Source: Leadbetterella sp031420365 (GTDB taxonomy: Bacteria; Bacteroidota; Bacteroidia; Cytophagales; Spirosomataceae). From it: DNA of 43,664 nt. Positions 7,960 through 17,161 of the stretch are shown here, piece by piece. The first letter of the stretch is position 1. Every line of letters starts with the position of its first letter. The position numbers and the translations under genes were made by a program. Below the pieces are notes generated by a model. It saw nothing but the letters and a program-made list of their open reading frames with translations, had not been told where the DNA came from and searched no databases. Where the stretch lies: positions 1-43,664 of the forward strand of contig JANOMP010000002.1 in assembly GCA_031420365.1 (NCBI GenBank), given 5' to 3'.

Positions 7960-8747
7960 TTAGAGATGGTGAAGAGCCAGGAAAGAAATTTTATAAGCCT
8001 GTAAACAGACCAAATAAAGAAGATTTTGTCTTTGGAATTCAATCTGTCTTAGAAACTCTTCGTAGTGAAAAAGAAATTGACAAAATAGTGCTTCAAAAGG
8101 ATTTGAAACATATTGAAGAAATTGAAAAGCTGGCGAGAGATAGGGGTGTTCCAATTCAAAAGGTTCCTTTAGAAAAACTTCAGAGAATTACAATGAAAAA
8201 CCATCAAGGTGTGGTGGCTTTTGTTTCACCTGTGAATTTTTCAATGCTATCAAATATTGTTGCAGATACATTTGAATCAGGTGAAATACCTTTAGTATTG
8301 GTGCTAGATAGAATTACTGATGTTAGAAATTTTGGTGCTATTTGTCGTTCAGCAGAATGTAGTGGAGTTCATGCTATTGTTATTCCTACCAGAGGTAGTG
8401 CTCAATTAAATGGTGATGCTATGAAAACTTCTTCTGGGGCATTAAATTTCATCCCTGTTTGTAGAGAAAATGATCTTTCAAATACTGTAAATTATTTGAG
8501 AAACTCTGGTTTTCAAATTGTATCATGCACTGAAAAAGCCAATGAAATTTTCTACAAATCTGATTTTACTATTCCTACTGCCATTATAATGGGATCTGAA
8601 GAAGACGGAATTTCTGATAATCTTATTACACTTTCGGATTCTAAAGTAAAAATTCCTTTAAAAGGTAAAGTAGATTCGTTGAATGTATCAGTTGCGGCCG
8701 CCTTAATACTTTTTGAAGTTGTACGTCAAAGAGACTTTTCAAGTTAA
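7932..8747 (+). CDS. rlmB: 23S rRNA (guanosine-2'-O-)-methyltransferase, TrmH/SpoU family
   Basis: Methylates the 2'-O of a conserved guanosine in 23S rRNA using SAM. An N-terminal substrate-binding domain (32-105, with FGIQSVLETL) precedes the SPOUT catalytic domain with a trefoil knot: motif 1 DRITDVRNFGAICRSAE (126-142), motif 2 IIMGSEEDGI (218-227) and motif 3 IPLKGKVDSLNVSVAAAL (241-258). The 271-residue length fits. The basic N-terminal tail of about 30 residues is usual in Bacteroidota. The start overlaps the GWxTD gene by 28 bp; no better internal ATG exists because the next methionine is at residue 88. Other TrmH-family rRNA targets remain possible. Confidence 0.88.
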   Translation: MENRKRSGVVRDGEEPGKKFYKPVNRPNKEDFVFGIQSVLETLRSEKEIDKIVLQKDLKHIEEIEKLARDRGVPIQKVPLEKLQRITMKNHQGVVAFVSPVNFSMLSNIVADTFESGEIPLVLVLDRITDVRNFGAICRSAECSGVHAIVIPTRGSAQLNGDAMKTSSGALNFIPVCRENDLSNTVNYLRNSGFQIVSCTEKANEIFYKSDFTIPTAIIMGSEEDGISDNLITLSDSKVKIPLKGKVDSLNVSVAAALILFEVVRQRDFSS

Positions 8748-8775
8748 TTTTCTTGCTTCAAAAAAAAATATATTA

Positions 8776-9025
8776 TTATTTTCGATTTTTTTTAAATTTA
8801 TAAGCAAAAAAATTGGCTTTGTATAATTTTTTAAATTCTTCTAGCTGATATGCATTAAGGAAATTTGTTTCCATAAAATAAATTAATTCTTTCTCAAAAA
8901 GGAATTGAATGTTTTCTTTTCTGAAAAAAGTTCATTTTTTCAATGTCTTCGAAAATGTAATTATATTTTTTAGTTTGGGATAAAATAGGGGAGTGCCCTA
9001 GCTTGAAAAGCCTTAAAATTGATAT
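8776..9025 (-). pseudogene. decayed leftward gene fragment of unknown family
   Basis: Two adjacent minus-strand frames give protein-like sequence that joins with a single frameshift: frame one, 9025-8894, contains RLFKLGHSPILSQT and YIFEDIEKMNFFQK; frame two, 8931-8776, contains EKELIYFMETNFLNAYQLEE and ends FKKNRK with TAA at 8776-8778. Upstream of 9025 the frame is closed by stops. I do not recognise the protein. It could be chance in AT-rich DNA, but the amino-acid mix is not the Ile/Asn/Lys-only pattern of random AT sequence. Confidence 0.35.
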
Positions 9026-9176
9026 TTACAATAAATCGAAGTCGTTAAACAAGGAAGTTTCAAATAAAATTCAATAAGAATAGTCGACTAAAGTAAAAAT
9101 GAACTCCGTTTTTTGAAGTTGGGTAAAGAAATTTTTATCCATAAAATAGGTTGCAATAACAATTAGCTATAATTGA

Positions 9177-9395
9177 TTTTTTATTTTCAATAAACTCAAG
9201 CAGAACCGCATCGGCCTTTTCGAATTGAGTTATTTTTACTTGGACAGCTCCAATGGAATTAAAAGCCAAATATGGAAAGTTTTAATAGCCAATCTGTTAA
9301 TGTCGGTAATTCAAGTAATGACGAAACAAAAAGAAGATTTTTCCACAATTGTAGGTATGGCTGCCAAAAACATGAATCTTATTTATCTTTGGTAG
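9177..9395 (+). pseudogene. relic of an IS4-type transposase (C-terminus)
   Basis: An open frame of 72 codons, entered after a TGA at 9174, ends with TAG at 9393-9395. The translation holds NKLKQNRIGLFELSYFYLD then IKSQIWKVLIANLLMSVIQ and FSTIVGMAAKNMN. This matches the end of Bacteroidota IS4-type DDE transposases, which read roughly KQLKQNF-L-YF-GDS-NAIKIQIW--LIANLL. The catalytic part and the element ends are missing, so it is a dead fragment. Confidence 0.6.
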
Positions 9396-9399
9396 GTAT

Positions 9400-9561
9400 A
9401 ATTATGCAGGAAAGACCATCCCAAAAGCCAAATATTTGAATAATACAACTAAATTTTTTTTTAGAAAAATAGGGGGTGTTTTTTCGAGAACAATAAAATG
9501 CCATTTGGAATGACCATTTAAAGCCCATTTTGAAATATTTTTGATTTTAGTTGGATGACAG
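9400..9561 (-). repeat. relic of a short repeat element, reverse orientation
   Basis: Read on the minus strand from 9561 this begins CTGTCATCCAACTAA, close to the left end of the element at 28758 (CTGTCATCCGACTAA). Further in it carries AAAAACACCCCCTATTTTT, resembling AAAAGACCCCCTAATTTTT at about 28854. Like the 28758 copy it is preceded by TTA on its own strand. The other end is not recognisable, so the left boundary is approximate. Confidence 0.45.
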
Positions 9562-9778
9562 TAATTGATTATTAGATATATTTTGAATAGTTTTAAATTC
9601 TTATTTTCATACAAGCTTAATCTAATAATTGGCAATTTGATGCAAATAATATTGGAAAATTGAAACTGTAAATTTTTGAAAAAGCAGGCATAATTAATTT
9701 AAAAAGATTGATTATGGGATTAAATTGATTTATAAGTATTAATTGAAATGGTTTTTACTAAGAAAATAAGCAAAATAC

Positions 9779-10318
9779 TTATTGTATCGCAAAAATTTCA
9801 GCAAATGTTGGCAATTCTAAATCTTTAAGAGAAATTATTGGATTTGAAACTTCCCAATTGATATTTAAAGTTGGATCGTTCCATAAAATTCCTCTTTCTG
9901 AGGCCTTGTTATATAATTGGGTGCAATTATAACTAAAAATTGCATCTTGAATAGTATAAAATCCGTGAGCGAAACCAGAAGGTATATAAACCATTTTTCT
10001 GTTTTCGCCAGTTAAAGAAAAAATCTCATATTGACCAAAAGTTGATGAGCTAGGGCGTAAATCTACAGCTACATCTAATATCTTTCCGCTAATAACTCTA
10101 ACTAGTTTTCCTTGCCCAAATGGGTCAGATTGGAAATGTAAGCCTCTCAAAACACCTTTTAGAGAAAAAGATTGATTGCCTTGAACAAAATTTTCAGTTA
10201 TTCCGTATTTTTTAAATTCTTCATCTTGATAATTTTCGAAGAAATAACCTCTTTCATCATAAAATATTTTTGGTGTAATTTCAAATAGGCCTTCAATTTT
10301 GGTTTCGTTAAATTTCAT
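9779..10318 (-). CDS. rfbC: dTDP-4-dehydrorhamnose 3,5-epimerase
   Basis: Epimerises dTDP-4-keto-6-deoxyglucose on the way to dTDP-L-rhamnose for surface polysaccharide. The 179-residue cupin has the family's landmarks: VLRGLHFQ with catalytic His61, DVAVDLRPSSSTFG (82-95), IPSGFAHGFYT (112-122), the general-acid Tyr130 in FSYNC, and the ERGILWNDPTLNINW block (141-155). The C-terminal SLKD corresponds to the usual SxKD. No rmlA, rmlB or rmlD lies nearby, so the rest of the pathway must be encoded elsewhere. It stands alone, divergent from pyrF. Confidence 0.92.
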   Translation of the reverse strand: MKFNETKIEGLFEITPKIFYDERGYFFENYQDEEFKKYGITENFVQGNQSFSLKGVLRGLHFQSDPFGQGKLVRVISGKILDVAVDLRPSSSTFGQYEIFSLTGENRKMVYIPSGFAHGFYTIQDAIFSYNCTQLYNKASERGILWNDPTLNINWEVSNPIISLKDLELPTFAEIFAIQ

Positions 10319-10440
10319 AAAAATTAAGATAGCTATAAGTTTTCACAAAAATAAATAAAAATAATTATTATGCCCATTAATTTAGCATCTTCTTTTTTTA
10401 TATTTTTGAAAGTCATACTTTCGCCTAAATATATTATAAA

Positions 10441-11268
10441 ATGACTAAGCAACAATTATTTAATGAGATAATACGTAAGAATTCTTATTTGTGTATTGGT
10501 TTGGATACCGATATAAAAAAAATACCTAAGTTTTTATTGGATTTAGAGGACCCAATTTTTGAATTTAATAAAAGGATAATAGATGCTACAGCTGATTTTT
10601 GTGTTGCATATAAGCCAAATATAGCCTTTTACGAAGCATGTGGTACTAAGGGGTGGGAAAGCCTTAGGAAAACACTAGAATATATTCCTAAAAACTGTTT
10701 TACAATTGCCGATGCTAAAAGGGGAGATATTGGCAATACTTCTCACCTTTATGCTCGTGCTTTTTTTGACAAATCAGCTTCGGGTTTGTCATTTGACTCT
10801 GTTACAGTAGCACCTTATATGGGTAAAGATTCAGTTGAGCCGTTTTTAGAATTTCCAGGGAAATGGGTGATTTTATTGGCCTTAACTTCTAATGAAGGTT
10901 CAAAAAACTTTCAATTTTTACAGTTGCAGAGTGGAGGTCTACTTTTTGAAGAGGTTTTAAGAACTTCCTCTACTTGGGCCGACGATGAAAGACTAATGTA
11001 TGTAGTTGGGGCTACTCAAGCTGAAAGTTTAGTTAAAATACGGCTTTTAGTTCCAAACCATTTTCTTCTTATTCCTGGTGTTGGTGCCCAAGGTGGAAGT
11101 TTAGAGGAAGTATCAAAATTAGGAATGAATAGTTCTTGTGGTTTATTAGTTAATTCTTCAAGAGGGATAATTTATGCTTCCTCAGAAGAAGATTTTGCGG
11201 AGATGGCTGCTTTTGAATCAGAAAAAATACAGTTGGAAATGAAAAATTATTTATCTCTTTATCTTTAA
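10441..11268 (+). CDS. pyrF: orotidine 5'-phosphate decarboxylase (type 2 length)
   Basis: Decarboxylates OMP to UMP, the last step of de novo pyrimidine synthesis. The 275-residue protein is the longer bacterial form. CIGLDTDI (18-25) is the first strand, and the catalytic Asp-Lys array is in DAKRGDIGNTS (91-101) with Lys93. The phosphate-binding end is IPGVGAQGG. A possible -7 box TACTTTCG (10416-10423) would give a very short leader. The DUF2851 gene starts 4 nt after the stop, so both are one transcript. Confidence 0.93.
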   Translation: MTKQQLFNEIIRKNSYLCIGLDTDIKKIPKFLLDLEDPIFEFNKRIIDATADFCVAYKPNIAFYEACGTKGWESLRKTLEYIPKNCFTIADAKRGDIGNTSHLYARAFFDKSASGLSFDSVTVAPYMGKDSVEPFLEFPGKWVILLALTSNEGSKNFQFLQLQSGGLLFEEVLRTSSTWADDERLMYVVGATQAESLVKIRLLVPNHFLLIPGVGAQGGSLEEVSKLGMNSSCGLLVNSSRGIIYASSEEDFAEMAAFESEKIQLEMKNYLSLYL

Positions 11269-11272
11269 AAAT

Positions 11273-12550
11273 ATGACTGAAGATTTCCTTCATTATGTAT
11301 GGCAATTTCAACAATTTGACAAGTCTAATTTGCTTTCTGAAGAAAATCATAACTTAAGTATTTTGAAGGTAGGACAGAAAAATTTTGATGCAGGACCAGA
11401 TTTTAGTAATGCAAGAATCATGTTTGACGGCGTGGAATGGGCCGGTCAAGTTGAGATTCATTGGAATTCATCAGAATGGCTAAACCATAAACATCAAAAT
11501 GATTTATCGTATGATAATGTGATATTACATGTTGTTTGGAATCATGATGTAGTTATAAGAAGGGTAAATGGAAGCATTGTACCAACTTTAGAGCTAAGAA
11601 ATATAATTTTTGAAAATACATTTAATAATTATAGAAACTTATCTTCAAATAAAAAGGATATTGCTTGTGATATTTTTTTTAAAGATTGTTCTGAAATTTC
11701 TAAATTATCTATGCTTGACAAAGCTTTAGCTAGTAGGTTAGAAAGAAAGGCTGATGAAATAAACTCAGTTTTAATTAAAAATAAACAAGACTGGGAAGAA
11801 ACTTCTTATCAAATTTTAGCTCGTAACTTTGGATTTAAACTTAATTCAGAGGTATTTTTAAGATTGGCTGAGGTTTTACCTTTGAAAATCATAAAAAAAC
11901 ATCAAGGTAATTTATTTCAAATAGAAGCACTATGTTTTGGTCAAGCTGGATTATTAGAGCATTCCGTAGACGATTACAGCAAAAAACTAGCAAAGGAATA
12001 TAATTATTTAGGCAATAAATATGGTCTACAAAGTCTTAAAATGTCCAAACACCAGTGGAAATACCTTAGAACAAGACCTTCGAATTTTCCTAGTATAAGA
12101 TTGCAACAGTTTGCATCAGTAATCAATTGCTCCAGAAGTTTTTTCCTTGATTTTGTATTAAATGCTCAAAAAGGAAACATTATTAAGATACTACAAATAC
12201 TCCCTTCTAAATATTGGCAAACTCATTATGATTTTGATAAAAAATCAAAAGTTTTGCTTAAGGGTATAGGAAATAGTTCTATAGATAATATTCTTATTAA
12301 TACTACAGTAAGCTTATTGGTGACATATTCTTTTACAACAGGTTTACCAGAGTATTTTGAAAGAGCTGTGAAAATTTTAGAAGAACTAAAGCCTGAAAAA
12401 AATACTATAATTAAGAAATGGGAGAACTTGGGTTTAAAGATAAAATCCAGTTTTGATTCTCAGGCAGTTATAGAGCAGTATAATGAATTTTGTTTAAAGA
12501 AAAGATGTTTGCAATGTTCAATAGGATCTTCCATTTTAAAGAGAGGTTAA
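11273..12550 (+). CDS. DUF2851 family protein
   Basis: A 425-residue protein of a family largely confined to Bacteroidota; function unknown. Recognised from the N-terminal block with FLHYVWQFQQFD (5-16), the DAGPDFSNARI segment (39-49), GQVEIHWNSSEW and NVILHVVW. The charge pattern of the N-terminal half (D-GPDF, E-H) recalls nuclease-like active sites, but that is only an impression. It ends with a cysteine cluster CLKKRCLQCS near the C-terminus that could bind metal. No signal peptide. Coupled to pyrF with a 4-nt gap. Confidence 0.85.
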   Translation: MTEDFLHYVWQFQQFDKSNLLSEENHNLSILKVGQKNFDAGPDFSNARIMFDGVEWAGQVEIHWNSSEWLNHKHQNDLSYDNVILHVVWNHDVVIRRVNGSIVPTLELRNIIFENTFNNYRNLSSNKKDIACDIFFKDCSEISKLSMLDKALASRLERKADEINSVLIKNKQDWEETSYQILARNFGFKLNSEVFLRLAEVLPLKIIKKHQGNLFQIEALCFGQAGLLEHSVDDYSKKLAKEYNYLGNKYGLQSLKMSKHQWKYLRTRPSNFPSIRLQQFASVINCSRSFFLDFVLNAQKGNIIKILQILPSKYWQTHYDFDKKSKVLLKGIGNSSIDNILINTTVSLLVTYSFTTGLPEYFERAVKILEELKPEKNTIIKKWENLGLKIKSSFDSQAVIEQYNEFCLKKRCLQCSIGSSILKRG

Positions 12551-12590
12551 TAGGTGTTTTTGAATTCAATAATTCTTAATACAATTTGAA

Positions 12591-14045
12591 TCAGGAAATC
12601 GAATTAAGTTGATTTAATTTTTTTACTGCTTTAAAGCCCATTTTCACTCCTATTTCTAACAAATATGAATAGGCAGTTTCAATCTCATTTTCAATTTTAC
12701 AATCCAATATAGCTTCTCTTATTTCTTGTTTTAGGCTTCCAACTTCTTTGGAAGGAGGTAAATCAAAGATTTCCATTATAATTTCTCCGGTAATTACAGG
12801 TTGAAAATTTTTTAACTTATCTTTTGATTCAATTTCAAATAGAAGTTCTTCAACTTTATCGAAATTATTTAAGTATTTTTTTACCCTTGTTGGGTCTTTG
12901 GAAGTAATATCAGCCCTACAAAGAATCATTAAAAATTCAATGTCTTCTCCAGCCTCTACTAATAATCTTCGAACCGCAGAATCCGTAACTCCATCTTTAG
13001 CAAGTGCAATTGGCCTTAAATGTAATCGTACAAGATTAGTTACTTTTCTCATTTTTTCGTCAAGAGGTAACTTCATTTTTTTAAAAATGCCTTTTACCCA
13101 TCTTGCTCCAAGTTCTTCATGCCCATGAAAACTCCATCCTACTTTCGGATGAAATTTTTTGGTAGCTGGTTTTGCAATATCATGTAAAATAGCTGCCCAT
13201 CGAAGCCATAGATCATTTGATTTTTTTGAAGTGTTATCTAAGACTTGAAGCGTATGATAAAAATTGTCCTTATGGCCTTTACCATCTTGTGTTTCTACAC
13301 CTAAAAGATTGATGAATTCAGGAAAAATTATCCCAAGTATACCTGTTTGGTGAAGGAGTTTGAATCCATAAGAAGGGGTTTTTGAAAGAATTATTTTATT
13401 TAGTTCGTCAGTAATTCTTTCTTGGGAGACGATTGAAATTCTATTACTCATGTTTTTTATCGCTAAAAAAGTTTCAGTTTCAATGTCAAATCCCAATTGA
13501 GTTGCAAATCTAATAGCTCGCATCATTCTTAATGGATCGTCAGAAAAAGTTATTTCAGGGTCCATTGGAGTCCTAATTACTTTTAAAGCTAAATCATTAA
13601 TACCATTGAAAGGGTCTATCAAATCACCAAAATTTTCCTTTTGAAGTGAAATTCCCATTGCATTTATTGTAAAGTCTCGTCTTTTTTGATCCTCGTCTAA
13701 AGTGCCATTCTCTACCATCGGTTTCCTAGAGTCAGACCTATAGGATTCTTTCCGTGCACCAACAAATTCAATATCAAAATCTTCAAAATTAAACTGTGCA
13801 GTTCCAAAGTTTTTAAAGTAGTTAACATGCAAACCATTGCTTATCAAAGAGGCTGTCTTTTTTGCCAGTTCTATTCCGCTACCTAGTGTCACAAAATCAA
13901 TATCCTTATTTGGACGATTTAAAATTAAATCTCTTACAAAACCACCTATTACATAGGATTCAAGACCTAAATTATTTGTGGCTAGCCTCACATATTCAAA
14001 TATTTTATTTGATAATAAGTCTAATTTAAAATTTCTTTTTTTCAT
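12591..14045 (-). CDS. cca: CCA tRNA nucleotidyltransferase / poly(A) polymerase with HD domain
   Basis: Adds or repairs the CCA end of tRNA. The 484-residue class II enzyme has the nucleotidyltransferase core GGFVRDLILNRPNKDIDF (34-51) with metal-binding Asp48 and Asp50, then RRDFTINAMG and DPLRMMRAIRFA, the family's next two motifs. An HD phosphohydrolase-like domain follows (HDIAKP, and GHEELGARW). The N-terminal core cannot by itself separate CCA-adding from poly(A) activity; the HD domain and clade context favour tRNA. It converges on the DUF2851 gene with 40 bp between them. Confidence 0.88.
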   Translation of the reverse strand: MKKRNFKLDLLSNKIFEYVRLATNNLGLESYVIGGFVRDLILNRPNKDIDFVTLGSGIELAKKTASLISNGLHVNYFKNFGTAQFNFEDFDIEFVGARKESYRSDSRKPMVENGTLDEDQKRRDFTINAMGISLQKENFGDLIDPFNGINDLALKVIRTPMDPEITFSDDPLRMMRAIRFATQLGFDIETETFLAIKNMSNRISIVSQERITDELNKIILSKTPSYGFKLLHQTGILGIIFPEFINLLGVETQDGKGHKDNFYHTLQVLDNTSKKSNDLWLRWAAILHDIAKPATKKFHPKVGWSFHGHEELGARWVKGIFKKMKLPLDEKMRKVTNLVRLHLRPIALAKDGVTDSAVRRLLVEAGEDIEFLMILCRADITSKDPTRVKKYLNNFDKVEELLFEIESKDKLKNFQPVITGEIIMEIFDLPPSKEVGSLKQEIREAILDCKIENEIETAYSYLLEIGVKMGFKAVKKLNQLNSIS

Positions 14046-14288
14046 TTCGATAGCAATTTACGGCTTTGAGCTTTATTGTGGGAATATTGTAACAATATTT
14101 TAGAATTTTTATGCCATAAAAAATACACGATTCAATAATTGGGAATTTTATTTATCAAATTATTAAAAAAAAACATTAATTTACAAAGTAACATAGAAAG
14201 TGTATAAGCTTGACTTATATTTCCTTTTTAGAATATTAATATTCTCACTTTATATCCTAAATTTACATTTCAAACTGATTGGAAGCGA

Positions 14289-15497
14289 ATGTACTTAAAA
14301 AACAAAAACATTTTAATTGGAGTAAGCGGCAGTATTTCAGCTTATAAAATTGCATTATTGGTTAGGCTTTTAATTAAACAAGGTTCAAACATTAAAATAG
14401 TAATGACTGAATCTGCTAAAACTTTTATTACGCCTCTTACTCTTTCCACACTATCTAAAAGCCCTGTACTTTCCACTTTTTCCATCAATCAAACTGGCAC
14501 CTGGAATAATCATATTGAGCTTGGTTTATGGGCAGATGTAATGCTTATAGCACCAGCAAGTGCTAATACTTTAGCGAAATGTGCTAATGGATTTTGTGAC
14601 AATTTGTTAGTTGCAACCTATCTTTCAGCTCGTTGTAAGGTGTTTTTTGCTCCCGCTATGGACTTAGACATGTATAAACATTTTTCAACGGTAAACAATT
14701 TAGATATTCTCGTTAAAAACGGAAATCAGATTATTGAACCTACTGAAGGAGAGTTGGCTTCAGGATTAGAAGGTAAAGGTCGCATGGCTGAACCTGACCA
14801 AATATTAAAAAAATTGGAGGCAAATTTTGCCCAAATTCCTTTTTTAAAAGGAAAAAAAGTGCTTATTTCAGCTGGACCCACTCAAGAGTCAATAGACCCA
14901 GTAAGATTTATAAGTAATCATTCTTCTGGTAAAATGGGGTATGAAATTGCCAAATCATTTGCATTAGCTGGAGCTGAGGTTACTATGATTTCTGGACCTA
15001 CAAGTCTTCAAGAAGTTTCTTTTGTGAAATCTATTTCTGTGTATTCTGCTCAAGAAATGATGGAAAAGATGGATGAATTTCATAGTGAATCAGATATTGT
15101 GATTTTTTCTGCAGCTGTGGCTGACTATACTCCTGTATCATTTGCCAATCAAAAAATTAAGAAAAAAGACAATGAAATGTTCATTGAATTAAAAAAAACA
15201 GTAGATATCGCCACAGAATTAGGTAAAAAAAAATCGGTTCATCAGATTCATGTTGGGTTTGCTCTAGAAACTAATGATGAACTTTTAAATGCTGTGTCAA
15301 AATTAGAGAGAAAGAATTTCGACCTAGTAGTGATGAATTCTTTACAAGATAAGGGTGCTGGATTTCGTTATGACACAAATAAAATTACAATTATTCAGAA
15401 AAACGGCCATAAGAAGGATTTTGAGCTCAAATCAAAAGAAATGGTTGCCCAAGATATCATGTACGAAGTTTTAGAATATTTAAAATCTAATCAATAA
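14289..15497 (+). CDS. coaBC: bifunctional phosphopantothenoylcysteine decarboxylase/synthetase
   Basis: Joins cysteine to 4'-phosphopantothenate and decarboxylates the product, steps two and three of CoA synthesis. The N-terminal flavoprotein half has GVSGSISAYK (11-20), catalytic His75 in NHIELG and PAMDLDM (122-128). The C-terminal synthetase half starts about 185 with ISAGPTQESIDPVRFISN and has NHSSGKMG. Two positions differ from the E. coli enzyme at the same numbering: Asp125 for Asn and Ser158 for Cys (ELASGLEGKGRM). Length is normal (402). The next gene starts on the base after the stop, so the two are coupled. Confidence 0.93.
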   Translation: MYLKNKNILIGVSGSISAYKIALLVRLLIKQGSNIKIVMTESAKTFITPLTLSTLSKSPVLSTFSINQTGTWNNHIELGLWADVMLIAPASANTLAKCANGFCDNLLVATYLSARCKVFFAPAMDLDMYKHFSTVNNLDILVKNGNQIIEPTEGELASGLEGKGRMAEPDQILKKLEANFAQIPFLKGKKVLISAGPTQESIDPVRFISNHSSGKMGYEIAKSFALAGAEVTMISGPTSLQEVSFVKSISVYSAQEMMEKMDEFHSESDIVIFSAAVADYTPVSFANQKIKKKDNEMFIELKKTVDIATELGKKKSVHQIHVGFALETNDELLNAVSKLERKNFDLVVMNSLQDKGAGFRYDTNKITIIQKNGHKKDFELKSKEMVAQDIMYEVLEYLKSNQ

Positions 15498-16403
15498 ATG
15501 AAAAACTTTGTTTTATTCTTGTTCTTATATGGTTGGCAGTTTGTTTTTGCACAAGAATTATCTTGTAAAGTTACCATTAATTCTTCCGCGATGGCTTCTG
15601 TTGGTGTTTCAGTAGATAAATCTCTTTTTCCACAAATAGAATTGGCAATTAGTGACTTTATGAATAACCAAAGATGGACAAACGATATATTTTCAGAGCG
15701 AGAAAAAATAAAATGCAGTTTAGTTATTAATATTTTAAAATCTCCTGCACAAAACAAATTCAGTGGAAATGCTCAATTTCAAGTGTCTAGACCAATTTTT
15801 GGCTCTTTATATGAGACGATAATTTTCCAGTTTATTGACAGGTCTATCGATTTTTCTTTTGCACCAGAAGATCGTCAAATGATATTTAATGAGCAAAATT
15901 TTTCCAATAATCTAACTTCATTTTTAGCTTTTAATTCTTTGATTGCCTTGGCAATCGATTATGATTCGTTTTCTAAACTAGGTGGCAATCCTTATATTGA
16001 ACGTGCATTTAATATAACTAATTTAGCAGGTAATGCTATAGGAGGTGCATGGACAAGAGATACAGATACAAGAAATAGGTATTGGATTATAGAAAACATC
16101 AGAAGTCAACAATTCAACAATTATAGGGAGGGCTTTTATGAATATCACAGATTATCTTTAGATGACTTTGGATCAAATCCATCCAAAGCAAGAAAAACGA
16201 TATTAGAATTTTTACAAGTAATTAAAACCACCGCAAATCTAAAGCCCAATTCAGCCTTAATAAATGCCTTTTTTGATGCTAAAGCTCTGGAATTAATCAA
16301 TATATTTTCAGAAGCTAGTAAGCAAGAAAAACAACAGGCATATAATATTTTGTCTAGTTTGGACCCTGACAAAACGGAATCATATAGAAAATTATTAAAA
16401 TGA
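15498..16403 (+). CDS. DUF4835 family exported protein
   Basis: A 301-residue protein with an N-terminal signal peptide (to about residue 19, ending VFAQ), recognised as DUF4835 from its order of features: the N-terminal LSCKVTINS, PLDR-like region around FIDRSIDFSF, SFLAFNSLIALAIDYDSF and the RERYW-like tract. Members nearly always follow coaBC in Bacteroidota, as here. Function is unknown; an envelope role is likely from the signal. It abuts coaBC and its stop overlaps the next start in ATGA. Confidence 0.88.
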   Translation: MKNFVLFLFLYGWQFVFAQELSCKVTINSSAMASVGVSVDKSLFPQIELAISDFMNNQRWTNDIFSEREKIKCSLVINILKSPAQNKFSGNAQFQVSRPIFGSLYETIIFQFIDRSIDFSFAPEDRQMIFNEQNFSNNLTSFLAFNSLIALAIDYDSFSKLGGNPYIERAFNITNLAGNAIGGAWTRDTDTRNRYWIIENIRSQQFNNYREGFYEYHRLSLDDFGSNPSKARKTILEFLQVIKTTANLKPNSALINAFFDAKALELINIFSEASKQEKQQAYNILSSLDPDKTESYRKLLK

Positions 16404-17161
16404 ATAAAATTGCATTAATTACAGGAGCTTCTTCCGGAATTGGATATGCTACGGCATTAGAATTAGCCAAAAATAGTTTCGACTTAATATTATGTGGCAG
16501 AAGGCAAGAAAATTTGGATAAATTAAAGCTAGAAATAGGTTTAAAAGTAAGAACAGTTATTCTAACTTTTGATGTTAGTGATTTTTTAGAAGTTGAAACT
16601 GCATTTAACTCATTAAGTAGCGATTGGAAAAATATCGATGTTTTAATAAATAATGCTGGCAATGCTCATGGATTAGGTTCCATTCAAGATGGAAATTTAA
16701 AGGATTGGGAAAAAATGATTGGAAGCAATATTGTTGGACTATTGTACGTATCTAAAAAAGTGATACCAATAATGGTAGAAAGGCAAACAGGACATATTGT
16801 AAATTTGAGTTCAGTAGCAGGAAAAACCACCTATGAAAATGGAGCAGTTTATTGTGCAACAAAAAAAAGTGTTGAGGCTCTAAGTGAAGGTATGCGATTG
16901 GATTTGACAAAGCATGGTATTAAAATCACAAATATAGCTCCTGGGGCTGTTGAGACAGAATTTTCGATGGTTCGTTTTAAAGGGGACAAGTCTAAAGCTA
17001 AGAAAGTATATGATGGCTTTGATCCACTTTTAGCAGAAGATATAGCAAGCGCAATTGCATATTGCTTGCTTGCTCCAGATCATGTGACAATAGCAGATAT
17101 GACTATTTATGCTAAAGCTCAAGCTGCACCTACAATAATCTATAGAAAGGAGAATTTTTGA
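16400..17161 (+). CDS. short-chain dehydrogenase/reductase
   Basis: A 253-residue classical SDR enzyme that oxidises or reduces a hydroxy/keto group with NAD(P). Cofactor motif TGASSGIG (8-15), NNAG (84-87), catalytic Ser137/138 in LSSVAG, and the YxxxK pair Tyr151/Lys155 in YCATKKS are all present, followed by PGAVETEF. The CGRR at 32-35 after strand two suggests NADP(H). It resembles YdfG-type serine/3-hydroxy acid dehydrogenases, but the substrate is not decidable. In relatives recN often follows DUF4835; here this gene takes that place, sharing ATGA with the upstream gene. Confidence 0.87.
   Translation: MNKIALITGASSGIGYATALELAKNSFDLILCGRRQENLDKLKLEIGLKVRTVILTFDVSDFLEVETAFNSLSSDWKNIDVLINNAGNAHGLGSIQDGNLKDWEKMIGSNIVGLLYVSKKVIPIMVERQTGHIVNLSSVAGKTTYENGAVYCATKKSVEALSEGMRLDLTKHGIKITNIAPGAVETEFSMVRFKGDKSKAKKVYDGFDPLLAEDIASAIAYCLLAPDHVTIADMTIYAKAQAAPTIIYRKENF

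Larger units (their letters stand above)
8748..9778. other. gene-free stretch with decayed sequences
   Basis: About 1 kb without an intact gene between rlmB and rfbC. It holds, from left to right, a frameshifted leftward reading frame (8776-9025), the C-terminus of an IS4-type transposase (9177-9395) and a repeat relic ending at 9561. The rest is AT-rich with no recognised signal. No tRNA or small RNA is apparent. Confidence 0.6.

Noticed and set aside
9402..9635. 77-codon minus-strand reading frame
   Set aside because: It runs across the repeat relic, has a composition dictated by AT-rich DNA (Ile, Lys, Asn, Leu runs), and shows no domain; judged non-coding.
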